Shown in pieces: positions 24,701-33,900 of a stretch of DNA of 43,189 nucleotides. Under the pieces are notes generated by a model. The model worked only from the letters and a program-made list of their open reading frames with translations. It made no database searches and had not been told where the DNA came from. The DNA is taken from contig DATBGS010000138.1 of the NCBI GenBank assembly GCA_036557885.1, positions 1 to 43,189 of the forward strand. Reading direction: 5' to 3'. The translations under genes were made by a program, and so were the position numbers. Each line of letters starts with the position of its first letter. The first letter of the stretch is position 1. Origin of the DNA: DATBGS01 sp036557885. Its GTDB lineage: Bacteria; Chloroflexota; Ktedonobacteria; Ktedonobacterales; DATBGS01.

Positions 24701-24891
24701 TAAGCTGGTAGCAGAATAGTGAAGGAAAGCTGCGGCTCACGGTAAATCGCAGGCGCGCTGTTCAGCCAGGCTCGTTCTGGTTCCTCCCAGATGTAGAGGC
24801 GCAGCCGGATACTAAAGATGGCTTGGGCGGTCATCAGACAAATAATCGCCAGATAGACATATTGGAGAGTGGTGATGAGGGTATCAGGCAT
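21769..24891 (-). CDS. bifunctional membrane glycosyltransferase: GT2 fused to GT39/ArnT-like domain
   Basis: The product is 1040 aa from ATG 24891 behind AGGAG. After one N-terminal membrane helix, residues 55-290 form a processive-type GT2 domain: D148-A-E-D151 (DXD-like), T238-E-D240 (catalytic base) and Q268-R-T-R271-W272 (the QxxRW acceptor motif), followed by about four membrane helices. A hydrophilic linker (about 420-510) joins it to a polytopic GT39/PMT/ArnT-like C-terminal half (about 515-1030), with FHATYTADEGTLMANAQAIL at its first luminal loop and the acidic residues typical of polyprenyl-phosphate-sugar transferases. One polypeptide could therefore polymerise or charge a lipid carrier and transfer sugar to an exported acceptor. 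It is 33 bp downstream of a membrane-anchored glycoside hydrolase and last of the five-gene operon. Confidence 0.85.
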   Translation of the reverse strand: MPDTLITTLQYVYLAIICLMTAQAIFSIRLRLYIWEEPERAWLNSAPAIYREPQLSFTILLPAYHEEALYAETIQKVYDLNYPKHLVQVLALLREHDPGTIQVTREKLKQLRAPNVQLLVTNDKHGGKPHQLNLGLKVATGDIVTIFDAEDEPHPDILQVMNTIFLDESVDVVQSGVQLMNHNTKWFCFLNVLEYFFWFKSSLHFFARCGMTPLGGNTVFLRRRLLEHLGGWDHTTLTEDADLGIRLCIARANVRILYDDAFVTKEETPPTIKQFIKQRTRWNQGFIQILLSGRWLKLEKPSQKLLALYVLLLPEILAFFTVMIPVSILMLLFIKLPLWIAVLTFMPFYCFILAMFIDLAGLHEFVKVHHRKWKWREAVTLLIAFLPYQWLLGIGAIRAMWRQVRGAANWEKTAHIGQHKANAPGSQVPASLPAPHAFRPPEKAQDSTASLTLVRRANFFVHAFAPRPQADSLALPVAGSSLLATPNVLPGRATAYAASVTQRREIPLPGWLEGLVIALILGASLAFQALHMFHATYTADEGTLMANAQAILQGKITPYLYDYSQPPLGWIQIAGWARLTGGIASFGNAINSGRVLMLLLAAASSLLIYLITNRLSGSRSAALLALLLYTLSPLSLLYRDQVLLYNIAIFWLLLSLWLVTTSNSRLRTFMLAAAALGIAILSDGMFLIFLPVMLYAVSLFATSFQRKFSLVAFAYVTLAITSVYVLLAVLRSEFLPSDNPLAHPSLLGAFSLTLKSAFLPLGNPLADPGRIITFLLKTQAPLANQQSNTIWQTWLQADPLLIAVGTGAMFLNLLGGTVNRFQRLCALLGMTFWAVLIVNTTWYPYLIVPLLPFFAMNIALALNTPLRWLTRHIGFDLSRVFLFFVLVGALVPSGIQHAQPFLALNGSESQQQAMTWVRDNVPRSAVIITNSYLYADLLDPQGMAVGGGTPFTKAQIYTNAALDPAIAQGQLNEDWQNIDFLIVDPGMLKEIRTDRHFILLNEALHHTTLRVSFGSLQDGTQIQIYQVIRSQVITLYVDSD

Positions 24892-24924
24892 AGAGTTTTC
24901 TCCTGCTGGCAGGGCGCTCTCTAT

Positions 24925-26493
24925 CTAGCAGCCATCTGTTCCACCGCTGCACACCATCTGCTGCACCTCTGGTACTATCTGCTGCGAGCTTGCGCTGTTA
25001 TCGAAACTGAATACCACGTTGCTGCCGCTGCGCTGGAGTGTCAGCACAGCCATGCTATATCCTTGCAGCGTCAGGCTGGCGCCCTGCCACGAACTCACGG
25101 TTTGTAGACCTTGCCACGCGCCCCAGGGCAAAATACGTTCAGCCTGCACACTGATCTGCTGGCTCTGGCTGGTCTGGTTGACGAAAAACAGGCTCGCGGT
25201 TGTCTGGCTGCCATCGCGGGTCGCGTAGATGCTAACCGGCCCCGGCGCATCCTGAACGGGCACAAGATAGGGCTGTAAATGCGCGAACAACTGCATCACG
25301 CGCAGCATGGCTGTCTCGGCAAGGTCTTGTTGCAGGAAGAGCGGATTGGGGCTATCCACGCCTTCAGTAGAGAAAAAGGCGATGTACTCCGCACGGTTGT
25401 CCATGAGTTTCCCAAGCGTCTCGGCCCACCAGAGCGCAGCCAGATCTTGCGGAATCGGTACCTTGCCAGAATTGGTATTAACCTCAGTAATTGCAATGGG
25501 CCGGTCCCCGCCAAAAGCTTGCCGAATAAGCTGGCGCAGCCCTGGCACCAGCGTATCCCACTGCGCTGGGTCGTTCAGTACAGTATTCACGTCTTGCTGC
25601 CCATCTTTAAAGGGATAGTAGTGGAACGAGACACCATCCAGCAAGTGGAAAGGCAGATTGTGGGTACGCTCGTAATTGCCGACGCCCTGCAAGAAGCCCT
25701 GCATCCAGAGCGTTCCCTGGCTGTCCTGGGGTCCGCCTGCCGAAGAATACTGGCTCAACTCTGGCCCGAATACCTGAATGCTCGCATCTCTGGTGTGCAT
25801 CGCCAGGGAATAAGCGATAAAAGCCTGTGTATACTCCGCAACGGTATAGAGCTTTCCAGTATCAGGGTTGGTCAGCAGGTCCGGCTCGTTTCCAACCGAC
25901 CAGTATTTAATGGGATGGAAGGGTGCGCCGACGCTGCGTTGAATGCTCTGGGGATTATTCATATATTCAACCAGCAGGGCTGCCCGCGTCGCCCGCGTGG
26001 TCAGCGGAACGGGCGTCTTATCCAACGGATCAGAAAGCTGGACCTGCATCAAGCCCTCGGCTCCAACCTGATTGAGCAGGTCACTAAAGGCATTAAGCTG
26101 CTGTGGCGAAAGTGTATGCTCCTCACCAAAGTTGCCGCCAGGAAAGCGCAAGAGCCTGACACCAGCCGAGCGCAGGCCAGAGACTACCAGCGGGGCATAG
26201 CTCATAAATCCCTGGCCGCTGGGGTCTTTGGAACTTGTTCCAAGCAAAGGAAACACATTGCTGCCAAGCAGGTATGGGCTGAGAGCAAGGCTCTGGTTAA
26301 GATCAATGCGCGCCTGCGTTTGACCAGTGATTTGCACAGTCAAGGTGGTGTTGCTTCTGACCAGATCAGCCGCGACCAGCACCAGCGCGACGATCAGCGC
26401 GCTTGCCAGGAGCAGCAGCAGGAGCTTCAAGGGCGCTTTGCCTCGTTTCTGGCGCTGTTTGGCTCTACGCGAAACCTGCTGGGCTGTGTTCAC
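24925..26493 (-). CDS. membrane-anchored clan-A glycoside hydrolase (GH51/GH44/GH79-like)
   Basis: The product is 522 aa from GTG 26493. AAGGAAG precedes it by seven bases, and GTG overlaps the TGA of the upstream pseudokinase gene (GTGA), so translation is coupled. A basic N-terminus (RRAKQRQKRGK) is followed by one membrane helix (about residues 23-45), giving a type II protein with an extracytoplasmic catalytic domain. The TIM barrel shows LLRFPGGNFGEE, the acid/base motif W-S-V-G-N-E203-P-D and the nucleophile motif A-I-T-E337-V-N, typical of clan A retaining hydrolases with an arabinofuranosidase/glucuronidase flavour. A C-terminal beta-sandwich follows. The substrate is unknown; it may trim the glycan made by the next gene. 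Confidence 0.75.
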   Translation of the reverse strand: MNTAQQVSRRAKQRQKRGKAPLKLLLLLLASALIVALVLVAADLVRSNTTLTVQITGQTQARIDLNQSLALSPYLLGSNVFPLLGTSSKDPSGQGFMSYAPLVVSGLRSAGVRLLRFPGGNFGEEHTLSPQQLNAFSDLLNQVGAEGLMQVQLSDPLDKTPVPLTTRATRAALLVEYMNNPQSIQRSVGAPFHPIKYWSVGNEPDLLTNPDTGKLYTVAEYTQAFIAYSLAMHTRDASIQVFGPELSQYSSAGGPQDSQGTLWMQGFLQGVGNYERTHNLPFHLLDGVSFHYYPFKDGQQDVNTVLNDPAQWDTLVPGLRQLIRQAFGGDRPIAITEVNTNSGKVPIPQDLAALWWAETLGKLMDNRAEYIAFFSTEGVDSPNPLFLQQDLAETAMLRVMQLFAHLQPYLVPVQDAPGPVSIYATRDGSQTTASLFFVNQTSQSQQISVQAERILPWGAWQGLQTVSSWQGASLTLQGYSMAVLTLQRSGSNVVFSFDNSASSQQIVPEVQQMVCSGGTDGC

Positions 26494-28802
26494 TTGCGAT
26501 CTTCCTTCGTTGAACCAGGCTGCCATACATGCACGGTGGTATCCGCACTGCCTGAAGCTATGAATTTGCCATCTGGCGACCAGGCCACGACGTTTACTGC
26601 TCCCTGGTGTCCGGTGTATCTGAAAACGGTCTTCCTCTCCGCCGCTTTCCACACATAGACATTGCCATCCTCGTCGCCAGAGGCAATGGATGTGCCGTCG
26701 GGGGACCAGGACACGGCAAACACACGGTTCGTATGATCGGTACGCCGATGGTCCGTGAAAAAGGGGGGGGTGGGCGTGCCGTCAACTCCATTGGAGATCT
26801 GGACAGTCTGATCAGCGCCAGCCGAGGCGATGAACTCGCCATCGGGGGACCAGGCAAGCGCGTAAACTTCATTGGTGCCATGTCCGCCGTAGTTGAAAAT
26901 CTGGTCGCCAGCATTGAAATGATTACCATGCTGGAACGTCGCCCAATCGCGCAAGGTGCCATCCCATGACCCGGAGGCCATACTGCTTCCATCCGGCTGC
27001 CAGCCCACACAGAGCACCCCAGCCGTATGCCCCAGAAAGGTAAAGGAGCGCTCTCCGCTGCTGGCTTGCCAGACCTGGACGCTCTTATCGTCGCTGCCGG
27101 AGGCCAGCAAATGACCATCGCTGGACCAGGCAACGCTGTTCACCCGGTCGGTGTGCCCTGGATACGTGAGCACTGGTGTGCCACCGCTGGCAGCGTCCCA
27201 AACCTGGACCGTTCGATCCTGACCAGCTGAGGCAATCAAGCGACCATTCGGGGACCAGGAGACTGTCGCGACCTCTTCTGCATGCCCCCTGTAGATGAGT
27301 CTCCTTGTGCCTGTGGTCGCCTCAAACACCTGGACAAAGGTGTCGTCGCTGGCTGAAGCAATGAGTTTGCCATCTGGTGACCAGGCCAGGGCATTGATGC
27401 TCGCCAGATGACCGGTAAAGATGAAACCTTGCTGGCGGTTGACGGTAATCTGAGTTGCGGGCACGCTTGTTTGAGCGGAGGCGAGAGGCAGCGTGGCCTG
27501 GGCAAATCGTTGTGAAAGCAGATACCAGCCACCTGCTCCACCAAGCGCTGCGACGCCTACCAGCCCAACGGCGAAGACACGTCGTGTCACCGATGCCCCG
27601 TTCGGGCTACGAGGTGCTGGTTTGCTGGCAGGCGGCAATTGTTCAGGCGCCCGCTTGAACTCCTGGGGCGCCAGCCTCAGAGGCGCGATAGGAGAGCCTC
27701 CTGGTGGAGAAATCGGCATTGGGGCCACACTCTGCAAGGTTGGGGGAACAGGCGTTTGCGGAGATGGCGCCAGGCTTTCTGGTGGATTCGCTTGAAAAGT
27801 TGGCACTTTGCCAGACGAGCCGACTGGCGCGGGAAGCGGAATAACTGGAGGCGCAACAGGCGGCGGCGTGCTAACGCCCATCGGCTGAACAGGCGCAGCG
27901 GCCCTCCGGCTTTTGGGTGGCGGGGTAGGTTGTGGCTGGTTGGGCTGTAGCTGGTCGTGCGCTTGCTCTAATGCGGCGATACATGCCTGGACATCAGGGA
28001 AACGTCTTTCAGGCTCCTTCTCTAACGCTTGCATGACCACTCGCTCCACACCGGGAGAGATAAGATGGGGCGCCCTCCGCCTCAATGCAAGGGCGCTCGC
28101 GTGCATTTTCTGAAAAGCAATCTCCACAGAAGACCCGCTAAACGGTGCTTTTCCACAGAGGAGGGTATACATCAAGACCCCTAGCGCGTATTGATCGCTG
28201 GCATATCCAGTATTTCCCTGAATCTGCTCCGGTGCCGCGTAGAGCATTGCCTCCTGTTCCGCAGCGTCCTCACCTCGATAGTTGAGACGCCCGCGATTCT
28301 GCATGATCGCCTCAAGCAGAAACCCCCGGAGCAAGACTGCATCGTTCGCGCTGAACAGTATATTCTCTGGCCGTAGATCTCCATGCAGGATATGCTGACG
28401 ATGCGCATAATCTAGCGCTGAGGCAATCTGCTTTAGATGCGGCAACAGCAGCGTCAATGGCTGGGCACTTTTGGGGGCATACACCTGACTGAATGGGCGA
28501 TATGGGCGAGAATCTGCTACTAAAAATGGGTACTGTTGATGCACCCCAAAATCGCGTACCGAGAGCATATGCAGGTGCTCTAACTTCTTTAGCGCCTGCG
28601 CGTCTTTTAGGAATGCTGCTGTATATTCATCCAGCAGAGGAGGCAGCAATCCCTCGATCACCACCTGGAACGGCTGAGACTTGTGCTTTCCCAGATAAGT
28701 ATGCCCAAAACGGGTGGGCGCTACCACTTCAACAATCTGGTAGTTCCCAACCTGCTGCCCTTTCTGGAAAGCAGCCGGTGCTCCCTTGCTGGTCCCATCC
28801 AT
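26490..28802 (-). CDS. pseudokinase - transmembrane - WD40 seven-repeat protein
   Basis: The product is 770 aa from ATG 28802 behind GAGGAG. Residues 20-280 have a Ser/Thr kinase fold, but key residues are altered. The VAIK lysine is E50 (VVIE), the glycine loop is VAPTRFGHTYLG without GxGxxG, and DFG is replaced by R159-G-F161. HGD142 with N147 and AAPE192 remain. Catalysis is unlikely; ATP-independent scaffolding or sensing is more probable. A Pro-rich linker (285-400) leads to one membrane helix (about 409-430) and seven WD40 repeats (461-770; units such as GHLASINALAWSPDGKLIAS), which would lie outside the membrane. The gene lies 72 bp after the active-kinase WD40 gene and overlaps the glycoside hydrolase start by 4 bp. 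Confidence 0.85.
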   Translation of the reverse strand: MDGTSKGAPAAFQKGQQVGNYQIVEVVAPTRFGHTYLGKHKSQPFQVVIEGLLPPLLDEYTAAFLKDAQALKKLEHLHMLSVRDFGVHQQYPFLVADSRPYRPFSQVYAPKSAQPLTLLLPHLKQIASALDYAHRQHILHGDLRPENILFSANDAVLLRGFLLEAIMQNRGRLNYRGEDAAEQEAMLYAAPEQIQGNTGYASDQYALGVLMYTLLCGKAPFSGSSVEIAFQKMHASALALRRRAPHLISPGVERVVMQALEKEPERRFPDVQACIAALEQAHDQLQPNQPQPTPPPKSRRAAAPVQPMGVSTPPPVAPPVIPLPAPVGSSGKVPTFQANPPESLAPSPQTPVPPTLQSVAPMPISPPGGSPIAPLRLAPQEFKRAPEQLPPASKPAPRSPNGASVTRRVFAVGLVGVAALGGAGGWYLLSQRFAQATLPLASAQTSVPATQITVNRQQGFIFTGHLASINALAWSPDGKLIASASDDTFVQVFEATTGTRRLIYRGHAEEVATVSWSPNGRLIASAGQDRTVQVWDAASGGTPVLTYPGHTDRVNSVAWSSDGHLLASGSDDKSVQVWQASSGERSFTFLGHTAGVLCVGWQPDGSSMASGSWDGTLRDWATFQHGNHFNAGDQIFNYGGHGTNEVYALAWSPDGEFIASAGADQTVQISNGVDGTPTPPFFTDHRRTDHTNRVFAVSWSPDGTSIASGDEDGNVYVWKAAERKTVFRYTGHQGAVNVVAWSPDGKFIASGSADTTVHVWQPGSTKEDRK

Positions 28803-28874
28803 ACTTACTCCTCTGCTTGCAATGCTGAGCACATCGCGCTTCTCCCTACCTTGCCACTTCTGCTCTGCTTGCCC

Positions 28875-30947
28875 TTAGAGTTGCCAGAGAATCAGTTCAT
28901 GTTCATCGTCCTGGTCGAGCGTAGCAAGCTTATTATCTGATGAGAAGGCGGCATAGAGTTGGCCGGGATGCGTGGCAGTCGGGGCCAAAGCCGCGCTCTG
29001 CTCAAAGAAGAACAGCGTCTTTTCGGTGGCAACAGCGATATGGCCGGTTTTTGGCGAGACACTGACCATCCTTGGGCTTTCTGGCAATCCTGCGGGTCGA
29101 ATGTGTCCGGTATGTGGAGTCCAGAACAGCACCTGTTTGTTGGCGAAGGCAACGACCAGCATCCTGTTATCTGGTGACCAGCTTATGCTGCGAATATTTT
29201 TCTTGAGGGGTTGTCCCCGGAAACACGTATCTGTATGTGGCTTCCAGCAAACGATCTGTCCATTATTCGAGCCAGCCGCCAGCCACTCTCCATTCGGTGA
29301 CCAGCGCAGTGTGGTAAGTTGATCACAGTACATGGTGTCTCCCAGGGGGAGTGTGAATGCCGGGTCAGGAAGATGCTTTTGGGCCGCGAAATGCGAGAGA
29401 TCATACACCAGGAGTTTGTGATCCAACCAGATGGCGAAGTATCCCCAGCGTGACCAGTCCATTCCGCGCACTGGCTCTGATTGCTGGAAGGACAGCACCC
29501 GGTGGCGATCCTTTGGGGCTGTTCGGTCATAAAAACGGATTTCGGCTTGAGGATGGTTTTCGTCGTGTATGCTCATGGCGAGAAAACGGCCATCAGGGGA
29601 CCAGCAAGCGGAAAGACTATGCGGGAACCCATGCAGCGTTTCTACCTGGTGTTCCAAAGTTATTATCTGGGGGAGATCGCGATAAAACATGCAGGCCAGT
29701 TCTGTGCCACTGGGCGACCAGGTGAGCATCCTGAGCGTGTCTGGTAACCTGATCGTGAGCCATTTCTGAGCAGGAAGCACAGGCAAAGAAGGTCCAGAAG
29801 CGTCATTGCGAGCAGCGATTCTCGGCTGAGAGTGGTATCTCGGACGCGGAGGCTCATAGGGCTTTGGCGGGCTGAGCGGTGGTAGAACGATGAGTCCTTC
29901 TGACGCAGCAGGCATGTACGGCGGTGCCGAGAGTGCTACCCGCACGGGGGGAGCCGTGAAGTATGGATTGGCTGGCTTCTGTTGAGCGGAAGCAGGAGGG
30001 GGGGTGGCTTGCTGAAGCGACGAGAGCGTAAGCGAAGGATTTGTGAGGGTGGTGTACAGGCTGAGCCGTATCTGTTTCAGAATAGCTGCTTGCAGCGCTT
30101 GCGCGAACTCGATCACGCTGGTAAAGCGCGCTTCGGGATGTGGCGCAAGAGCTTTGAACAGCACGTTATCTATCTCAGGCTCGAAGAGACGGCGCGGATT
30201 CAGATTGGTGGGTCGAGTATGCAGCAGAGAAGCTTGCTCGTTTAGAAGAGGTGGCTCATAGCCAGTCAGGAGAAGACGTGCCAGGAGAGCGAGCGCGTAT
30301 TGATCAACCGAATATTTGATCTCTCCATTCACTTGTTCAGGAGCAAGGTATTTCAGCGTTCCCTTGATGTCCCTGGCTTTTCCCTTCCGCTCTGGTTCTG
30401 CCGTACCAAAATCAATCAGCCAGATGCGAATTCGGCGGAGTGGATTGCGCGTAGGGTCGGTGGGCATCCATAAAAAGTTATTGGGCTTGACATCCTGATG
30501 CACGATTCCGCTTTTGTGCAGGTGAAAGAGTCCCTCGGCTGCTTGCCCAATAATATCCGCAATATGCGGCAGTTCCCAGGTTTCCCAGGGCCTGTCGGCG
30601 GCCAGCAGATCAGCGAGAGAGCCATGTTCGATGTAGGGATAAACCAGGTAGAGGCGAGGCTCGTCTGAGCCGGGCATGGGAATATCCCCATGATCGGTTG
30701 CAGCGAGGAGATGGTCGTTTGCAGAGAGCCGCGCAATGAGAATTTCCTGGTTGAAACGATGTTGGAATTTCAGTGCTTCCTGCTCATCTTTTGGCGCGGG
30801 CATGAGTTTGATGATGACTTCCTGACCAGTTTCAACGCGCGTTCCGCGATAAATATGACTCATCCCGCCCTGGGAGGGGATGAGTCGTAAGTTTTGGTAG
30901 CCTTTTATCTCTGGTAGCCATTGTGAAAGTGAAAGTTCCATTGCCAT
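28875..30947 (-). CDS. Ser/Thr protein kinase with C-terminal WD40-like propeller
   Basis: The product is 690 aa. The kinase domain (about 17-295) retains the catalytic set: K47 in VIIK, E68 in the alpha-C helix, the catalytic loop H150-Q-D152 with N157, D179-F-G181, and the LAPE204 segment. The glycine-rich loop is IPSQGGMSHIYRG. A Pro-rich linker (about 310-400) precedes a divergent WD40 propeller (about 400-690), with units such as LTTLRWSPNGEWLAAGSNNG and IRSISWSPDNRMLVVAFANK. I see no membrane helix, so it is probably cytosolic, unlike the paralogous pseudokinase downstream. It lies 17 bp after the NACHT-HEAT gene. Start ATG 30947 has a poorly spaced AGGGAA; the second Met (M3) is an equally possible start. 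It would phosphorylate an unknown partner, perhaps a neighbour in the operon. Confidence 0.85.
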   Translation of the reverse strand: MAMELSLSQWLPEIKGYQNLRLIPSQGGMSHIYRGTRVETGQEVIIKLMPAPKDEQEALKFQHRFNQEILIARLSANDHLLAATDHGDIPMPGSDEPRLYLVYPYIEHGSLADLLAADRPWETWELPHIADIIGQAAEGLFHLHKSGIVHQDVKPNNFLWMPTDPTRNPLRRIRIWLIDFGTAEPERKGKARDIKGTLKYLAPEQVNGEIKYSVDQYALALLARLLLTGYEPPLLNEQASLLHTRPTNLNPRRLFEPEIDNVLFKALAPHPEARFTSVIEFAQALQAAILKQIRLSLYTTLTNPSLTLSSLQQATPPPASAQQKPANPYFTAPPVRVALSAPPYMPAASEGLIVLPPLSPPKPYEPPRPRYHSQPRIAARNDASGPSLPVLPAQKWLTIRLPDTLRMLTWSPSGTELACMFYRDLPQIITLEHQVETLHGFPHSLSACWSPDGRFLAMSIHDENHPQAEIRFYDRTAPKDRHRVLSFQQSEPVRGMDWSRWGYFAIWLDHKLLVYDLSHFAAQKHLPDPAFTLPLGDTMYCDQLTTLRWSPNGEWLAAGSNNGQIVCWKPHTDTCFRGQPLKKNIRSISWSPDNRMLVVAFANKQVLFWTPHTGHIRPAGLPESPRMVSVSPKTGHIAVATEKTLFFFEQSAALAPTATHPGQLYAAFSSDNKLATLDQDDEHELILWQL

Positions 30948-30964
30948 TTTCCCTACCCAGCCAA

Positions 30965-33900
30965 CTATCGTCTGCTTAGCTCTTTTTGTAAACTCATGGC
31001 ACGGGATTCTGCTTGCTCAGCACGCTGACGGGCTTGAGCAAGCGCTTCCTCTTGCTGAAGTATCCGTTGGTTCAAACGAATTAGCTCATCCTGGTGGTTG
31101 TTTGCCATCGCGCGCAAGCGAGAAAACTCTTGCAGATTGCGTTTCCCAAGCAGCACATCGAAAAACTCAAATGCGGCGCGATCTTGAAGTTTTGCACTGG
31201 CGCTCAGGTCTTTGCGGATTGCTTCCAGTTTTTGCTCGTTATATATGCCGCCTGCAAGCAGCCCACCGAGTGCGCGAAGACCCATCGCCAGATGCGAATT
31301 GCCTGTTCCAGTTGTGCCTGCGGCAAGGCTGTTCACATACGCGGTGATCTGCTCATCCTCCGCAAGCGCTGCGAGCGTACTGATCATCTCTAAGCGAATG
31401 CGTTCTGGTACATCGGGCTTATGAATGGCGAACCCTAACGGTTCTACTGCCTCTTTGTCTAATAGCAACAAGGCATGCAGGAATGCTGTAGAAACGGACA
31501 CTTCAGCCGTCCGGGTAATCGCGCTCACCAGGTACTGCGCCATTTCCGAGCGTCTCCCGTTGGAGAAAAACAGCAGGGCGCTGAGTGTGCGCAAGCACAC
31601 ATCCCTATTTGCGTGTTCCAGCGCCTGGGCGAGCAATACGCTGGCGAGACTTGCACTCCCTGGCCGAACGCGCTGTTCCTCATCCAGGCTCATAGCAAGC
31701 AAGTAGAAAGCGATTTCCTCCTGCTGTCTCTCGCTGCTGGCAAAACAGGTAAGTAGTCCTTTGGCGATGGTTTCAAGAGGCATCAGGTGAAAGATGTCTT
31801 CGGCACAAGCGCGATACTGGGGGTCATGCGCAAGTTGATAGACGGAGGGGAAGGCCGCTTTACCCATCTCTGCCAGGATAGTGCATGCTTCTCTTACCAG
31901 GTCGTGGTCATCTTCCCGGACCAGATCACAAACAGGCGCTGCGGCAATCGGGCCGCACTTTACCAGCGTTTGATGTGACCCCAGACGCTGGGGCGGATTA
32001 CGCAAAGCATGCAAGACGGCCTGGAGCACTTTCTCCTGCTTCTGCTGGATATACGCCAGGGCCACCAGCGAACCAGAGCACCCTTCCCTGAGAGGCGGCT
32101 CTGCAAGACCCTGAACAAGAGCAGGTAAACTGCTCTCAGCCAGTTCTGTTGTCAGCAATTCCTGCAATGCTCTTTGCACTTCTGGGAGCGGACCAGGCAA
32201 TGGTTCTGGTTTGGCAATGGCAGGATTAAAAAGGCGCACAATATCCGGCAGCAGATCCCCATCATAGGTACGAGCCATCGTCACAATAAGCTGCCGGGTA
32301 TCCTGGCGGGTCTGGTCGTTGGCGAGGCCGGAAAGCAGCCAGGGTAGAACGGTAGGATAGTCAAACGATTCGCGAAGCACTTCCAGGACCAGGAGATAGC
32401 GTTGCAGGTCAGCCAGGTCTTTTACCAGCAAGGGAAGGATGATTTCAGGCTGAGGGCACGCGCGCAACAGTGGTTTGATCACCTGCCAATGAGGTTGGCC
32501 CAGAATTTCAATGAGATAAGGCATGGTATAAGCTGGTTGCATCTGAATGAGCGTTTGCTGAATATTATCGAACAGAGGGTGGTCATCGCTGCTTTCTAGC
32601 AGACGCCTGACGAGTAAGCGAACGGTATCGGCTTCCTGCTGGTTGGCGACGAGAACCAACACGACCTGCTGGACAATGGCACTTCTGGTGTCTGCCAGGG
32701 CTGAAAGCAGCCTTAGCCGAGGGAATGGAACCATCTCCAGCAAAACCTGGCGCGCCCTTTTGGTCAGTAGGGTTTCTTTTGGGCTATTTAATGCCTCGAT
32801 CAGATGGTCAACGGCAAACTCTCCAAGCTGGCTCAACCCTTTGATGGCTTCTTCATAGACTTTTTCGAGCAAGACCCCAGGCCGCGCCAACACTTTCAAG
32901 AGGGCTGCGATAATACGTTGATCGCGGAACCAAGCCATGACCGGAATGACGTCTGCTGCAAGCTGCGCGTGTATCTGGGCGTCTTCAACCAACCACTTAA
33001 ACAGCGCAACCAGGGCGCGAACAATTCCCCCTTCTGCTCTTGCAGGGATACTCCCAGCTTTCTTCCATTCGTCCAGCAGGTCTATCAGGCGCCTCAGCCC
33101 GGCTTCTGTTGTGTCGGCGTGAACATGAATGTTGAGCAAATGCTCGCAAATGGAGGGGATACAACTCGTTCCAATCTGACGTAGCGCATTCCCTGCAACC
33201 TGGATCACATGTTCTGTAGCTGTGGGAGCAAGGAGAGCCTGGAGCAATGGCTCAATGCTCTCCTGCTGCAAACTAAGCGCGGTAGACAACGCCTGCTGTA
33301 TGCGGGCCGCAGGCTCATCAAGCTGCTGGAGCAAGAACACCAGGATGGACGCATCTGAGATGCTGCCCAGGACAAGGATGATGCGCTCCCACGCGACTTC
33401 CCGGCGTTGGCGCGTTGTCCAGTAGTCGGTGATCGCTCCGAAAACGCGCAGGCAGTTTTCCTTGAGAAGCTGCTGAATATGGGCTGCCTGCGTTTGGTCC
33501 TGGGTATCTAGCGCATCAAGTAAACAAATGGTGACCAGGGAGGCATTTTCTGGACTCTTCTGTATTTGCGCGTTTAAGATCTGCTGCGAGAGGCTCCAGG
33601 TAGGCTCTTTATCAAACGCAGAAAGAAACCGAATGGTGAGAGCGATAAGTGTGGGCATCTGCTGCGGAACGATGGGGGGCTGTTGCGGATGAGTCTCCAG
33701 AAAGCCCTCCAGAACTCGCAATAAGTTCAGGCGTGCTTGCGCATCTGCCTGATCCTGAAATTTGGCCTCTGCTCCCTCCAGCAGAACCAGAGTCATGCCG
33801 GGGCCAAAGCTCCTGACCGCGCTAATTGCTGGCCCTATCACCTCTTTATCGGAAGTATGCAAATAGCCAATGAGCAGCGGTGCATCGCCAGGATTTCTGA

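Noticed and set aside
25279..26658. Plus-strand open frame of 459 codons
   Set aside because: It is antisense to the glycoside hydrolase gene, which has coupled start, membrane helix and both catalytic Glu motifs.
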